Source of the DNA: a virus
Reading direction: 5' to 3' (one strand)
IMG/VR virus record: IMGVR_UViG_3300044633_001422
Coordinates: 1 to 39,592 of that record
DNA: 39,592 nt
The notes under the pieces are model-generated. The model did not search any database, had not been told where the DNA came from, and worked only from the letters and a program-made list of their open reading frames with translations. The translations under genes were made by a program, and so were the position numbers. Numbering within the stretch: position 1 is the stretch's first letter; each line of letters starts with the position of its first letter. Of this stretch, positions 1 to 6,518 are shown piece after piece.

Positions 1-60
1 GGTCCGACCTGTTGTGTTGTGGCGTATGAAGCCACCGCTGGGCTCTCCAGTCCAACCCGC
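1..60 (-). tRNA. Partial tRNA-like, CAU anticodon, cut by window edge
   Basis: Read on the minus strand from about 60, a GTGGC/GCCAC stem closes a seven-base loop TTCATAC with anticodon CAU (Met or Ile2). The 5' acceptor strand would start at GCGGGTT. The T arm lies beyond position 1, and the D arm is unusual, with only a CTGG/CCAG stem and a short loop. It may be a true tRNA or a degenerate one. Confidence 0.45.
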
Positions 61-68
61 TATAAACT

Positions 69-314
69 TTAAATCGACGCTTCTCGGATTGCGGTCTGTT
101 CAGCAATCCATTCATCACGCATCTTGCTACGCGCCTTGGTATTCTTCTTCGTAAGCCAAGTCGCCTGACGTGTACCACGTGTAGAGATCTTAACCCTCGT
201 ACGCGGCACTGCCGTAAACTTATGCTCACCATTTCTCATTTCAGCTTCAAGCGACCTAGAGGCCCGATTAGCCTTCTTAGCAATCATCTTAAGCTTATGC
301 ACTTCGCTATTCAT
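69..314 (-). CDS. Small basic hypothetical protein (81 aa)
   Basis: I do not recognise this protein. It is strongly basic, rich in Lys, Arg and Thr, with no signal peptide or membrane segment. The start at 314 is preceded by TAGGAT about 7 nt upstream, a weak ribosome-binding site. It lies between the partial tRNA and tRNA-Val on the same strand, so it is probably co-transcribed with the tRNAs. The charge suggests nucleic-acid binding, but nothing in the sequence proves it. Confidence 0.6.
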   Translation of the reverse strand: MNSEVHKLKMIAKKANRASRSLEAEMRNGEHKFTAVPRTRVKISTRGTRQATWLTKKNTKARSKMRDEWIAEQTAIREASI

Positions 315-333
315 GATATTTATCCTACAAAAA

Positions 334-409
334 TGGTACTCGGTGACGGGATCGAACCGCCGACATCCTCCGTGTAAAAGAGGCGCTCTCCCAGCTGAGC
401 TAACCGAGC
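334..409 (-). tRNA. tRNA-Val (UAC)
   Basis: Full cloverleaf of 76 nt: acceptor GCTCGGT/ACCGAGT with one G-T pair, anticodon loop TTTACAC (anticodon UAC) and T arm with TTCGATC. Discriminator A is followed by an encoded CCA. It begins 6 nt after the stop of the gene ending at 415, so it is probably in the same transcript. Confidence 0.93.
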
Positions 410-414
410 TTAAA

Positions 415-702
415 TTACCTGGCGTCTAGATGACTGAAACCGTCGTCTCGAAGAACCATTGCGTTCTTAGTCTTATAGATAACGGTAGTGCTATTACGAT
501 AACGGCCATAATAACCATCAGTACCCCCTATCGGACCCTTAAACTTAATGGCTACAGCCGTACGAATCTTTCCGCCGGATCGCATCGTAAAGGTTAGGCG
601 CTTCACAACACCGTAACAAATGCCGTATCGTTCAGACGACCATGCAAGCTTGCATCCAGGCGTAATTACTGCACCAAAAGCGTCAGTAGCAACAGTTGTC
701 AT
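415..702 (-). CDS. Hypothetical protein (95 aa)
   Basis: Not recognised. The product is beta-rich in appearance, with many Gly, Tyr and Thr residues and no membrane segment, compatible with a small SH3-like barrel (a guess). The start ATG at 702 has GAGGAT upstream at good spacing. An early-type promoter lies at 728-756, leaving a leader of about 25 nt. This transcript should run on into tRNA-Val and the 81-aa gene. Confidence 0.72.
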   Translation of the reverse strand: MTTVATDAFGAVITPGCKLAWSSERYGICYGVVKRLTFTMRSGGKIRTAVAIKFKGPIGGTDGYYGRYRNSTTVIYKTKNAMVLRDDGFSHLDAR

Positions 703-727
703 TCAATCAATCCTCTATATTATAATC

Positions 728-756
728 ATTATACATCAGTTATTGCCCATTGTACA
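728..756 (-). promoter_or_regulatory. Phage early-type promoter (TGTACA-17-TATAAT)
   Basis: On the minus strand TGTACA (751-756) is followed after 17 bp by TATAAT (728-733). It drives the 95-aa gene and the downstream tRNA-Val. Unlike most copies it leaves a leader with a Shine-Dalgarno. Confidence 0.75.
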
Positions 757-776
757 TAGGCTAAATTGTCTTTTAT

Positions 777-1163
777 TTATATCTTAACATGTGGCTTAAT
801 GAAACAATACACTACGCCTACTTCACTCATACAAAGATGTGCATTGCCATCTTCAGGCATAGGTTGATCTTTCAAAATAATTTTCTCTGGTGGAATAAGA
901 ATCTTTCTACCATCTACGTACGCGTGCCAAATACCATCATCATCTGGCCAAGCACGAACCGGCCGGCAATCACCTGTGATAGAACCATCAGGATGGACTA
1001 CACGCAAATTGCAACATGAGCCAGGTACCCTATCTGGATTATCTGGAATGTATAGTTTCTTGTAATATTCGTGCAGCTCTGAATGACCATGATTATGCAA
1101 TCCGCTCTGTGCAAAAGCCATGGCCGGAATAAAACTAGCAATAACGATAATACGTTTCAACAA
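777..1163 (-). CDS. Secreted His/Cys-rich protein with signal peptide
   Basis: The N-terminus has a Lys-Arg pair, a hydrophobic stretch and an AFA-QS signal-peptidase site, so the mature protein should enter the periplasm. The mature part has a His-rich segment (HNHGH), a CC pair and two later Cys residues, with the pattern of a short secreted family common in Rhizobiales (recalled, not searched). I place the start at one of two tandem TTG codons (1163 or 1160) because GGAG lies 7 nt upstream of the first. Upstream sequence in this frame is tRNA-Cys, which rules out a longer form. A promoter is not evident; read-through from tRNA-Cys is likely. Confidence 0.72.
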   Translation of the reverse strand: MLKRIIVIASFIPAMAFAQSGLHNHGHSELHEYYKKLYIPDNPDRVPGSCCNLRVVHPDGSITGDCRPVRAWPDDDGIWHAYVDGRKILIPPEKIILKDQPMPEDGNAHLCMSEVGVVYCFIKPHVKI

Positions 1164-1179
1164 TATACATCTCCAATAT

Positions 1180-1253
1180 TGGAGCAGTGAGAGGGAATCG
1201 AACCCCCATTCGGGGATTTGCAATCCCCTGCATCGCCATTCTGCCATCACTGC
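1180..1253 (-). tRNA. tRNA-Cys (GCA)
   Basis: 74-nt cloverleaf with acceptor GCAGTGA/TCACTGC, anticodon stem GGGGA/TCCCC around loop TTGCAAA (GCA), T arm with TTCGATT, discriminator U and encoded CCA. Its first base overlaps the stop codon of the upstream 59-aa membrane protein gene. Confidence 0.95.
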
Positions 1254-1432
1254 TATAGAAATTTGCCAACATGCATAATGATAGTAAAGAAAATGCCAGC
1301 ATCAAAAGCATTTACAACTGACATAAGCATAAATCCTACACGTCTCCATTTCAATTCTTCATTTACCGCACCAATGAACGTAACCACAGCAAGTGCTAAC
1401 GAAAATATAGCGGCAAAAACTAAAAAATACAT
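1253..1432 (-). CDS. Small two-helix membrane protein (59 aa)
   Basis: Reads ATG at 1432 to TAG at 1253-1255. Two hydrophobic helices (about residues 2-20 and 34-55) are separated by a charged loop ending in LKWRR, a typical two-span topology. The ribosome-binding site is weak (TTCGG). It lies 15 nt downstream of another small membrane protein gene and overlaps tRNA-Cys by one base, so all three are probably co-transcribed. The role is unknown; small phage inner-membrane proteins often alter host permeability or exclusion, which is inference. Confidence 0.6.
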   Translation of the reverse strand: MYFLVFAAIFSLALAVVTFIGAVNEELKWRRVGFMLMSVVNAFDAGIFFTIIMHVGKFL

Positions 1433-1447
1433 GAATATACCGAATTG

Positions 1448-1627
1448 TTAATCCACGTATCTGCTAAAACAGATTATAGTAGCTGAATTAGCAGAACACG
1501 AAATAGGAGTTCCACGTTTAAATACATCCCAACCAACATACGTCACCGCAGTAAATGCCATTATGCCTACAATAAAACACAAAAATGTCAGCGTAATAAA
1601 AATGCATTGCATTATCTTATCAAACAT
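1448..1627 (-). CDS. Small membrane protein (59 aa)
   Basis: ATG at 1627 with a good AGAGGT ribosome-binding site; TAA at 1448-1450. One long hydrophobic helix spans about residues 8-33, followed by a polar tail with two Cys residues (ISCS and IICF) that could sit in the periplasm. First of a pair of tiny membrane protein genes. I see no recognisable family. Confidence 0.62.
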   Translation of the reverse strand: MFDKIMQCIFITLTFLCFIVGIMAFTAVTYVGWDVFKRGTPISCSANSATIICFSRYVD

Positions 1628-1639
1628 CTTTACCTCTTT

Positions 1640-1770
1640 TACGCTATTAACTATCAGTTATTTACCAACAGTTTATAAAGTATAAGTTAGCTTCCAGTTT
1701 TTAACCTTAATACCAATCTAATACGTTAGAGATACGCGGCTGTTCGAAGATGATCATTATCAATCCTAAA
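1640..1770. other. Intergenic, no gene seen
   Basis: AT-rich stretch between the 59-aa gene and tRNA-Lys. I find no open frame, clear promoter or hairpin on either strand. Confidence 0.5.
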
Positions 1771-1771
1771 A

Positions 1772-1848
1772 TGGTGAACCAGGTGGGATTTGAACCCACG
1801 ACCTGCCGTTTAAAAGACGGACGCTCTAAACCACTGAGCTACTGGTAC
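1772..1848 (-). tRNA. tRNA-Lys (UUU)
   Basis: 77-nt cloverleaf with the classic loop CTTTTAA (anticodon UUU), T arm GTGGG/CCCAC around TTCAAAT, discriminator A and encoded CCA. The acceptor has one U-U mismatch at position 2-71. It has its own promoter at 1884-1912. A second Lys tRNA (CUU) lies at 26981. Confidence 0.92.
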
Positions 1849-1883
1849 ATGTTTCATTTAAAGCATAACGCTTTATTAAGCTA

Positions 1884-1912
1884 ATTGTACTACATATGCT
1901 AGTGCGTGTACA
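1884..1912 (-). promoter_or_regulatory. Early-type promoter for tRNA-Lys
   Basis: TGTACA (1907-1912), 17-bp spacer, TACAAT (1884-1889) on the minus strand. It shows that the same promoter class also drives stable RNA genes. Confidence 0.7.
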
Positions 1913-1948
1913 ACTGTTATTTTATAGATAGTGTAGTACATATTTTGA

Positions 1949-2006
1949 AGCCGTTTGTTGTATAAATGAAGTCTTACTATATTGCTTATATATACAACAA
2001 ACGGCT
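1949..2006. repeat. Perfect 16-bp inverted repeat after tRNA-Ala
   Basis: Arms at 1949-1964 and 1991-2006 (AGCCGTTTGTTGTATA and its complement) flank a 26-nt loop. It starts 5 nt beyond the 3' end of tRNA-Ala. There is no T tract, so it may be a processing or stability element rather than a simple terminator. Confidence 0.8.
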
Positions 2007-2011
2007 CTATG

Positions 2012-2084
2012 TGGAGCCTGTCGGGATCGAACCGACGACCTATTGCTTGCAAAGCAATTGCTCCCCCAGCTGAGCTAAGGCCCC
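2012..2084 (-). tRNA. tRNA-Ala (UGC), CCA not encoded
   Basis: 73-nt cloverleaf with acceptor GGGGCCT/AGGCTCC, anticodon loop TTTGCAA (UGC), T arm with TTCGATC and discriminator A. The next bases are CATAG, not CCA, so the tail must be added by an enzyme. A phage CCA-adding enzyme is encoded at 6922-8115. A 16-bp stem-loop follows directly. Confidence 0.93.
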
Positions 2085-2100
2085 ATTAAAAGAATGCTTT

Positions 2101-2301
2101 TTATTTATCCCCAGAAAGTCTAGAATACAACAAATCATGTACTTCAAGTAATGCCATCTCAAATTCAATTGTATTCTTATCCTTGATATTATCCATATCC
2201 TGAATAAGTCTAACAGCTTCATTGATCGTGTAATAACACTTCAACAAGTCATTAGCTAATATTGCATTGTCTGCATCAGTTAATACCATAATACTTACCA
2301 T
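2101..2301 (-). CDS. Hypothetical helical protein (66 aa or 62 aa)
   Basis: Short, mostly helical, acidic protein; not recognised. Two starts are possible, ATG at 2301 or the fourth-residue-later ATG at 2289; the second lies after TAAG. An early-type promoter at 2322-2350 gives a leader carrying the near-palindrome TACTGGTATCAGTA. The stop is about 16 nt from tRNA-Ala, so the tRNA is probably transcribed with it. Confidence 0.6.
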   Translation of the reverse strand: MVSIMVLTDADNAILANDLLKCYYTINEAVRLIQDMDNIKDKNTIEFEMALLEVHDLLYSRLSGDK

Positions 2302-2321
2302 TGTTTTTTACTGATACCAGT

Positions 2322-2350
2322 ATTATACAGCTGTTTGTGGTGGTTGTACA
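2322..2350 (-). promoter_or_regulatory. Early-type promoter with hairpin leader
   Basis: TGTACA (2345-2350), 17 bp, TATAAT (2322-2327). The first transcribed bases can form a TACTG/CAGTA stem just before the 66-aa gene. Confidence 0.72.
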
Positions 2351-2383
2351 TACAAAAATGCGGCTTCTTGTATAAAAAAAGCG

Positions 2384-2412
2384 TAAAAAAAGAGGCCCCG
2401 AAGGACCCCTTT
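2384..2412 (-). terminator. Rho-independent terminator with UUCG tetraloop
   Basis: On the minus strand an 8-bp stem AGGGGTCC/GGGCCTCT is closed by TTCG and followed by seven Ts. It sits 24 nt after the stop of the outer-membrane protein gene and is the best canonical terminator in the window. Confidence 0.92.
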
Positions 2413-2435
2413 TTCTGATGAAAAGTTTAGATATC

Positions 2436-2918
2436 TTAGAACTTAATAGTACTTCCTACAGTGACCATATTGGTATTCGTCTGGTTCCACATTCCCTGAA
2501 CATAACGATAACGAACATCCATATCTACTCGTGGCGAAAGATCAACCCGGAGTCCACCACCGACGTTCCAGACGCCCTGGTTGATGCCGTTCTGGAACTG
2601 GTAACCCATTCCGACCAAGGCGTACGGAGTAACCAAAGTGCGCGGAATACGATACTGGCCGACTAGATTGCCGGCAAGGTTATCAATCGACCATGGACCA
2701 GAATTGAATACATGGTCATATGTGCCCTCTAGACGAAGATACTTGTTAACCTCGTAACCACCATTCAGACCAAGAGAAAGACCATCATTGCCGAAAGCTC
2801 CACCGAGCGTCGGACCAGCAAACCACTTGTAATCAGGCTTAACTTCCTGGGCAAACGCAGAACCAGCCGCAGCGATCGCAGCAAGAGCAACAACACTAAT
2901 CTTTAGAAACTTATTCAT
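2436..2918 (-). CDS. OmpA/Omp25-like outer-membrane beta-barrel protein
   Basis: 160-aa product. Residues 1-24 are a textbook signal peptide ending SAFA-QE. The mature part is a series of amphipathic strands with aromatic residues (YKWFAG, YRLEGTYDH-like strands, VRYRYVQG) and ends in F, the C-terminal Phe that Bam-dependent barrel proteins carry. The start at 2918 follows AAGGTGAG. A strong UUCG terminator follows. It should be inserted in the host outer membrane. Phage-borne outer-membrane proteins are known in lysogenic conversion (Lom-type), where they change surface properties; whether this one blocks superinfection or mimics a host protein is not visible. Confidence 0.82.
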   Translation of the reverse strand: MNKFLKISVVALAAIAAAGSAFAQEVKPDYKWFAGPTLGGAFGNDGLSLGLNGGYEVNKYLRLEGTYDHVFNSGPWSIDNLAGNLVGQYRIPRTLVTPYALVGMGYQFQNGINQGVWNVGGGLRVDLSPRVDMDVRYRYVQGMWNQTNTNMVTVGSTIKF

Positions 2919-2931
2919 ATTACTCACCTTT

Positions 2932-3066
2932 TTATTTGTTTTGAATACACTTATATCGGCCGCGCCAAGTTATATAACTTGTTTGCGGCTGTTTATTCAT
3001 TTCAGTAGTTAATAGTAGACCGATTTTATTACATAATTCCTCGCTCTTTACTTCATGAATATTCAT
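2932..3066 (-). CDS. Small hypothetical protein (44 aa)
   Basis: ATG at 3066 to the stop at 2932, between the acyl carrier protein and Omp genes. The N-terminal half is helical and acidic, the C-terminal half basic with two Cys residues overall. A perfect 10-bp hairpin lies 3 nt upstream of the start codon and includes the only purine-rich binding site (GAGAAC), so translation may be controlled by that structure. Family unknown. Confidence 0.5.
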   Translation of the reverse strand: MNIHEVKSEELCNKIGLLLTTEMNKQPQTSYITWRGRYKCIQNK

Positions 3067-3069
3067 AGT

Positions 3070-3095
3070 TTGTTCTCTATATCCGTAGAGAACAA
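3070..3095 (-). promoter_or_regulatory. 10-bp leader hairpin
   Basis: Perfect arms TTGTTCTCTA (3070-3079) and its complement (3086-3095) with a 6-nt loop, ending 3 nt before the start of the 44-aa gene. It would hide the ribosome-binding site when folded. Confidence 0.7.
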
Positions 3096-3115
3096 TTATT
3101 AAAAGCCATTCCATT

Positions 3116-3364
3116 TTACGGTTGCTTCTTGATTTCTTCAATAACTAATGAAGCAAGATCATTAACAGTTAGTACCCAATCTACATAATGAATATTTACA
3201 ACTACATCGTAGTAGTCTTCGATATCATTGATAACATCCATAGTATTCAATGAATCCATATTTGGGATATCAAAGAATTTGGTGTCAGCTGAAATTTCTA
3301 CGTTAGGATTGTTTATAATTTCGATAATCTTTGAAACTACAACGCTGTTATCTGGAATATTCAC
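3116..3364 (-). CDS. Acyl carrier protein-like
   Basis: 82-aa acidic helical protein, the usual ACP length. The phosphopantetheine attachment motif DSL is at residues 37-39 (Ser38), preceded by FFDIPNM and followed by a helix ending IEDYYDV, in the positions seen in bacterial ACPs (Ser36 in E. coli). Starts at GTG overlapping the TGA of the upstream gene (GTGA), with CGGAGG 5 nt upstream. It would be a carrier for acyl or aminoacyl groups after modification by a host transferase. No ketosynthase or ligase partner lies nearby, so it probably interacts with host enzymes, perhaps in lipid or lipopolysaccharide synthesis (inference). Confidence 0.78.
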   Translation of the reverse strand: MNIPDNSVVVSKIIEIINNPNVEISADTKFFDIPNMDSLNTMDVINDIEDYYDVVVNIHYVDWVLTVNDLASLVIEEIKKQP

Positions 3365-3525
3365 TTCGGCCTCCGTGGGCCTCTCGGCCTAGAATCGATA
3401 TATTCTGCAATAGCCACAATTGCAAACAACATTGCAAAAAGACTAAGACCAATAATAAAAATCATGATAGAGAACCAAATAGGAGCAGTTATAACTATCG
3501 CCAAAAACCAAAAAAGTTCCATCAT
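3361..3525 (-). CDS. Small two-helix membrane protein (54 aa)
   Basis: ATGATG at 3525 to TGA at 3361-3363. Almost the entire first 42 residues are hydrophobic, forming two membrane helices, then a basic Pro/Arg-rich tail (RPRGPRRP). Overlaps the gene before it by 4 nt and the acyl carrier protein gene after it by 4 nt, so it is translationally coupled to both. Family unknown. The pairing with an acyl carrier protein may mean a membrane-associated task. Confidence 0.62.
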   Translation of the reverse strand: MMELFWFLAIVITAPIWFSIMIFIIGLSLFAMLFAIVAIAEYIDSRPRGPRRPK

Positions 3526-3935
3526 TGTTTATTAATCCCTACTGCCCAATTTACAACCACGTAATCGGTAATACACACGTCACCAAGTCGTCGGATTAAG
3601 ATTTCACGGGCACTAGAATTTTTTTCAGCTACTTTAGCCATTAGCTTAATCCAATGATCAAAATAGGAATCTAGAATATCTTGGCCAGTCAAAATCTTGT
3701 TATCATCTACATCAGAGCCAGTATATTCAGAGACATGGTATGCAGGATAAACTGGCTCCGGAATTCCAAAAGTATTTATTAGAGTTTCAGCTAGGTTGAT
3801 CAAAGATGCAACGTTATTTGCTGAAACATACGAACCATCTTGGTCTAGTTTGCCAACTGTGGTTCGACACCGATCGATAATATCTTTGACTGCTTCTTTA
3901 TTTTGAAGCTCTTCGAGTTCTTTAACTGTAAGCAT
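3522..3935 (-). CDS. Hypothetical protein (137 aa)
   Basis: Mostly helical, acidic N-terminus, no signal or membrane segment; not recognised. Overlaps its upstream neighbour by 14 nt and its downstream neighbour by 4 nt. Member of the tightly packed operon that starts at the promoter 5057-5085. Confidence 0.7.
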   Translation of the reverse strand: MLTVKELEELQNKEAVKDIIDRCRTTVGKLDQDGSYVSANNVASLINLAETLINTFGIPEPVYPAYHVSEYTGSDVDDNKILTGQDILDSYFDHWIKLMAKVAEKNSSAREILIRRLGDVCITDYVVVNWAVGINKQ

Positions 3936-4122
3936 TAGCAGTCGGCCAACTAAAAATTAGTGCAGTGTCAATATTACCTCGATCCCATTCGTGTGCGGCA
4001 TCACTATCAACGACATGATCGTATGGGTTAGTTTCTATGCCACAAATAGCAGCAAAGACACCGCTAATATAATTCTCCATAGAGTCATCAAACTCTTCGT
4101 CTTCGTAATTAATACTGGTCAT
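3922..4122 (-). CDS. Small acidic hypothetical protein (66 aa)
   Basis: Very acidic N-terminus (YEDEEFDDSME). Start at ATG 4122 lies inside the end of the upstream gene (14-nt overlap). No motif recognised. Acidic proteins of this kind are often nucleic-acid mimics or inhibitors in phages, but there is no direct evidence here. Confidence 0.6.
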   Translation of the reverse strand: MTSINYEDEEFDDSMENYISGVFAAICGIETNPYDHVVDSDAAHEWDRGNIDTALIFSWPTANAYS

Positions 4123-4693
4123 GTTCAGGCGCCTCTTTTTCATCGGTTTCGATTGTTACATTCTTGCTTGCATTACCAAACTTGAGAGTCCCGTTAGAAT
4201 AACTACAGTAAACAGGTTCATCAAATGTGAACACGTGGCCAAGCCCGATGTCATTGTCCGGGTGGTTATCGATATCGCTCAGGGCGATCATGCCGATCAA
4301 TCCTGCATCAACACCATACTCATTGCCGAACTGGTCATTATACGTTCCATCGCCGTACGCAGTAGAACAGAACATAAACTTGGTTCCATCCTTAAGCGTA
4401 TACACGTTGCGTGTAACACTCTTGCCACGATCATCTTGGATCATGTCACAAAGTTCATGCCACTTAGTCTGGTCCTGGATGACATAGCAAAGATCACCGA
4501 GCCAGTACTTGCCGGAAGGAAGCTGCGTATCAGGATTATAAGCCGGCGCCGGCGAGTTCATGATCTGCTTTCTGATTGAATGAGCAAACAAACGGGCTTC
4601 TTCAGAACACTGGCTAAAGTTTGAATTATCGATGAAGAACTTAGTGAGATTATCTATATGATCCAGAGCTACTTCAATATCACTCTTCTTCAT
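4109..4693 (-). CDS. Conserved phage protein, GKYWLGDLCYV domain (194 aa)
   Basis: An N-terminal helical part (1-50) precedes a domain beginning LPSGKYWLGDLCYV, then a W-x-ELC helix and YGDGTY, YGVDAGLIG segments. I recall this arrangement (GKYyIGDpCYv ... YGDGxY ... VDsGxIG) from small uncharacterised phage and bacterial proteins; its function is not known to me. Start at 4693 lies within the end of the upstream gene, again a 14-nt overlap. Confidence 0.68.
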   Translation of the reverse strand: MKKSDIEVALDHIDNLTKFFIDNSNFSQCSEEARLFAHSIRKQIMNSPAPAYNPDTQLPSGKYWLGDLCYVIQDQTKWHELCDMIQDDRGKSVTRNVYTLKDGTKFMFCSTAYGDGTYNDQFGNEYGVDAGLIGMIALSDIDNHPDNDIGLGHVFTFDEPVYCSYSNGTLKFGNASKNVTIETDEKEAPEHDQY

Positions 4694-5039
4694 AGGATTC
4701 ACCATAATACTGAGCGATGTGTTCACGCACCCGTGAGTTATCGGCAGAGGCAAGATAGATCACATAATCACCGATAGTGATGATGTCTGCCTTGTCGATG
4801 TACTCAAACCCGCCGTAATAATCTAGGCGACCACGGCTTTGAAGAGGAGCAGCGATCGCTTCCCTCGAAATGTAGATAACACCAACCCTAGGATCAAGAC
4901 CGATCTTAGAGAATAGAGCATCGTCAGCGGCTCGGTCGCTTGACATATGTCGAGGAACGCGTTCCATCGTATTTTCGATATGAGTAGTAATCATATCATT
5001 ACACTTGTCTAGAATTCCAAATAGATCCACTTTATTCAT
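4680..5039 (-). CDS. Hypothetical protein (119 aa)
   Basis: First gene of the operon running down to the acyl carrier protein. Start 5039 follows GGTAAAGG at good spacing. Mixed alpha/beta protein with an acidic tail (GESYEEE), no recognised domain. Promoter TGTACA-17-TATAAT at 5057-5085. Confidence 0.66.
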   Translation of the reverse strand: MNKVDLFGILDKCNDMITTHIENTMERVPRHMSSDRAADDALFSKIGLDPRVGVIYISREAIAAPLQSRGRLDYYGGFEYIDKADIITIGDYVIYLASADNSRVREHIAQYYGESYEEE

Positions 5040-5056
5040 CCTTTACCATTAAGCCT

Positions 5057-5085
5057 ATTATACACTAATGACTAGATGATGTACA
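5057..5085 (-). promoter_or_regulatory. Early-type promoter for the ACP operon
   Basis: TGTACA (5080-5085), 17 bp, TATAAT (5057-5062), followed by AGGCTTA as in the leaderless copies but with the start codon 17 nt further on behind a Shine-Dalgarno. Confidence 0.74.
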
Positions 5086-5088
5086 ATA

Positions 5089-5319
5089 CTATCGCATAAC
5101 TTTATAACCATCATACGACATCATAAAACCCCATACAACAGTAAGAAGTTGTGCCTTTGTCCTAGATGATGAGATAGCAAGATTAGCACGAAGAGCATTA
5201 AGCTTTCTGGCATTAGGTTGGGCATTTACTGCTTCTCGGGCCAACCGCTTAGCATCATCTAGTGACGGTTCGGCTTCAATAAGAGCAGCAATCTCAGCAG
5301 AGAAGAATTTGTCGGTCAT
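5089..5319 (-). CDS. Small helical hypothetical protein (76 aa)
   Basis: Ala-rich, helical, moderately basic toward the C-terminus; no known domain. Start 5319 follows GGAACC. Its stop lies just upstream of the promoter at 5057-5085. Confidence 0.58.
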   Translation of the reverse strand: MTDKFFSAEIAALIEAEPSLDDAKRLAREAVNAQPNARKLNALRANLAISSSRTKAQLLTVVWGFMMSYDGYKVMR

Positions 5320-5366
5320 ACTACAGGTTCCACATATTATTTAAACCATAATATAAAATCCAATTT

Positions 5367-5711
5367 TTAATCGTCTACAGAATGTTGGGCAGCGATGCCC
5401 CAGGTCTTGTTACCCTTTTCATCGGTATGTTCATGTTTGTATACCGTTGAATGAAAGATCTTTCCTCTCTTAGAGACAGCAAATTCCATATAGTGCTTCT
5501 GTCCAGAGTTAGCAACTGCAACATCGCGAATAGAAGACTTAGGATCGTTGCGAGAAGAAAGTCTCATATGAACCGTTGGGTGTTCATATGAATGTACATA
5601 CCGGCTGTAATGAGGATGCTTGTTCATAGCTTTGAGCTGAGACTTGTTTAGAATATCAGCCGGATTCTTGTACTCAGAAGCTTCAGTTATGAATTGCTTG
5701 AACGTTAACAT
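5367..5711 (-). CDS. Possible internal (capsid-targeted) protein
   Basis: I take ATG 5711 (GAGGAA upstream) rather than the TTG three codons earlier. The N-terminus MLTFKQFITEASEY resembles the capsid-targeting sequence of T4 internal proteins (MKTYQEFIAEA-type), which leads proteins into the prohead and is cut by the prohead protease after a Glu. The remaining 100 residues are His- and Ser-rich with strand-like segments (MEFAVSKRGKIFHSTVY) and no known catalytic motif. If the match is real, this would be a protein injected with the DNA. The resemblance is by eye only. Confidence 0.6.
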   Translation of the reverse strand: MLTFKQFITEASEYKNPADILNKSQLKAMNKHPHYSRYVHSYEHPTVHMRLSSRNDPKSSIRDVAVANSGQKHYMEFAVSKRGKIFHSTVYKHEHTDEKGNKTWGIAAQHSVDD

Positions 5712-5748
5712 TTTCCTCAAACACCGGTTGTATACGATGTATTATTTA

Positions 5749-6147
5749 TCACTCGCCCCATTCCTTGATGTTACCGACAGAAGATGCATCTAGCTGATAC
5801 AGCGAGGCAGTGTTTTCGAGCATCTCAATCAGCTGACTGCGGTTAAAGGCTGAATCATGGGCATACTGTAGCGCTTCAAGCAACGCGGTGTGATGCATCA
5901 AATATTGAGGGAGAAGACCCTTCGCCGCCAAGACATTAATCCGATGTGTTTCCATCTTGGGGTTATAGTCTTCATCCTTGATAAGGCACCCGACTGCGCA
6001 CATCATACCGAATTCGCCACGATATGCACATGTATACATTTTATTACCTTCGGCAGTGCCGTCATGCACTACTACATGCGCCATCGAACGTTGCTGTTGT
6101 GCAGCAAGGTGGTTCACAACAGTATCAAAGATTTCTTGCTTGTTCAT
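5749..6147 (-). CDS. Phage paralogue family, CAVGCLIKDE protein (copy 1)
   Basis: 132-aa protein with N-terminus MNKQEIFDTVVNHL, a central CAYRGEF..MCAVGCLIKDEDYNPKME block and a helical C-terminal half. Two more copies occur here (6147-6512 and 15134-15526). The block is familiar from uncharacterised phage proteins; conserved Cys residues suggest a structural or metal role, not proven. Start overlaps the stop of the upstream copy (TAATG), so the two are a tandem duplication and are translationally coupled. Confidence 0.75.
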   Translation of the reverse strand: MNKQEIFDTVVNHLAAQQQRSMAHVVVHDGTAEGNKMYTCAYRGEFGMMCAVGCLIKDEDYNPKMETHRINVLAAKGLLPQYLMHHTALLEALQYAHDSAFNRSQLIEMLENTASLYQLDASSVGNIKEWGE

Positions 6148-6512
6148 TACGGGTTCCATTCGGTGAGTAGATCAACAACAGAGCCGTCTAGATCCTGCAT
6201 ATGAGCCAGATTACGCAGCTGCTCGTGCATAAGATTTAAATCTGACGGTGTGTCATGGATGCCTTGCAACTGAAACAACAGTGGAGCTTCATCCTTCAAA
6301 TAGTCAGGGAGCATTTTAAGAGAGATAAGGGTTGCAACGTTGTTGCATTCCATTTCGGAGTTATAGTCTTCGTCTTTGATAAGACAACCGACTGCACACT
6401 TTCTGCCCTTAGTGTCACGGTATGCACAGATACCCGTAGGGCTGATAGCCCGAGTCTTCTGGGCAGCGAGATGCTTCACGGCGGTGTCGAAGATAGTTTG
6501 CTTGTTCATCAT
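6147..6512 (-). CDS. CAVGCLIKDE protein (copy 2), leaderless
   Basis: Same family as the following gene: MNKQTIFDTAVKHLAAQ, then CAYRDTKGRKCAVGCLIKDEDY. ATGATG begins at 6512, seven bases after the TATAAT box, so the transcript should have no leader. Overlaps the next copy by TAATG. Confidence 0.75.
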   Translation of the reverse strand: MMNKQTIFDTAVKHLAAQKTRAISPTGICAYRDTKGRKCAVGCLIKDEDYNSEMECNNVATLISLKMLPDYLKDEAPLLFQLQGIHDTPSDLNLMHEQLRNLAHMQDLDGSVVDLLTEWNP

Positions 6513-6518
6513 TAGCCT

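Noticed and set aside
2040-2222. 60-codon frame running through tRNA-Ala
   Set aside because: It is in the tRNA and in another frame of the 2101-2301 gene.
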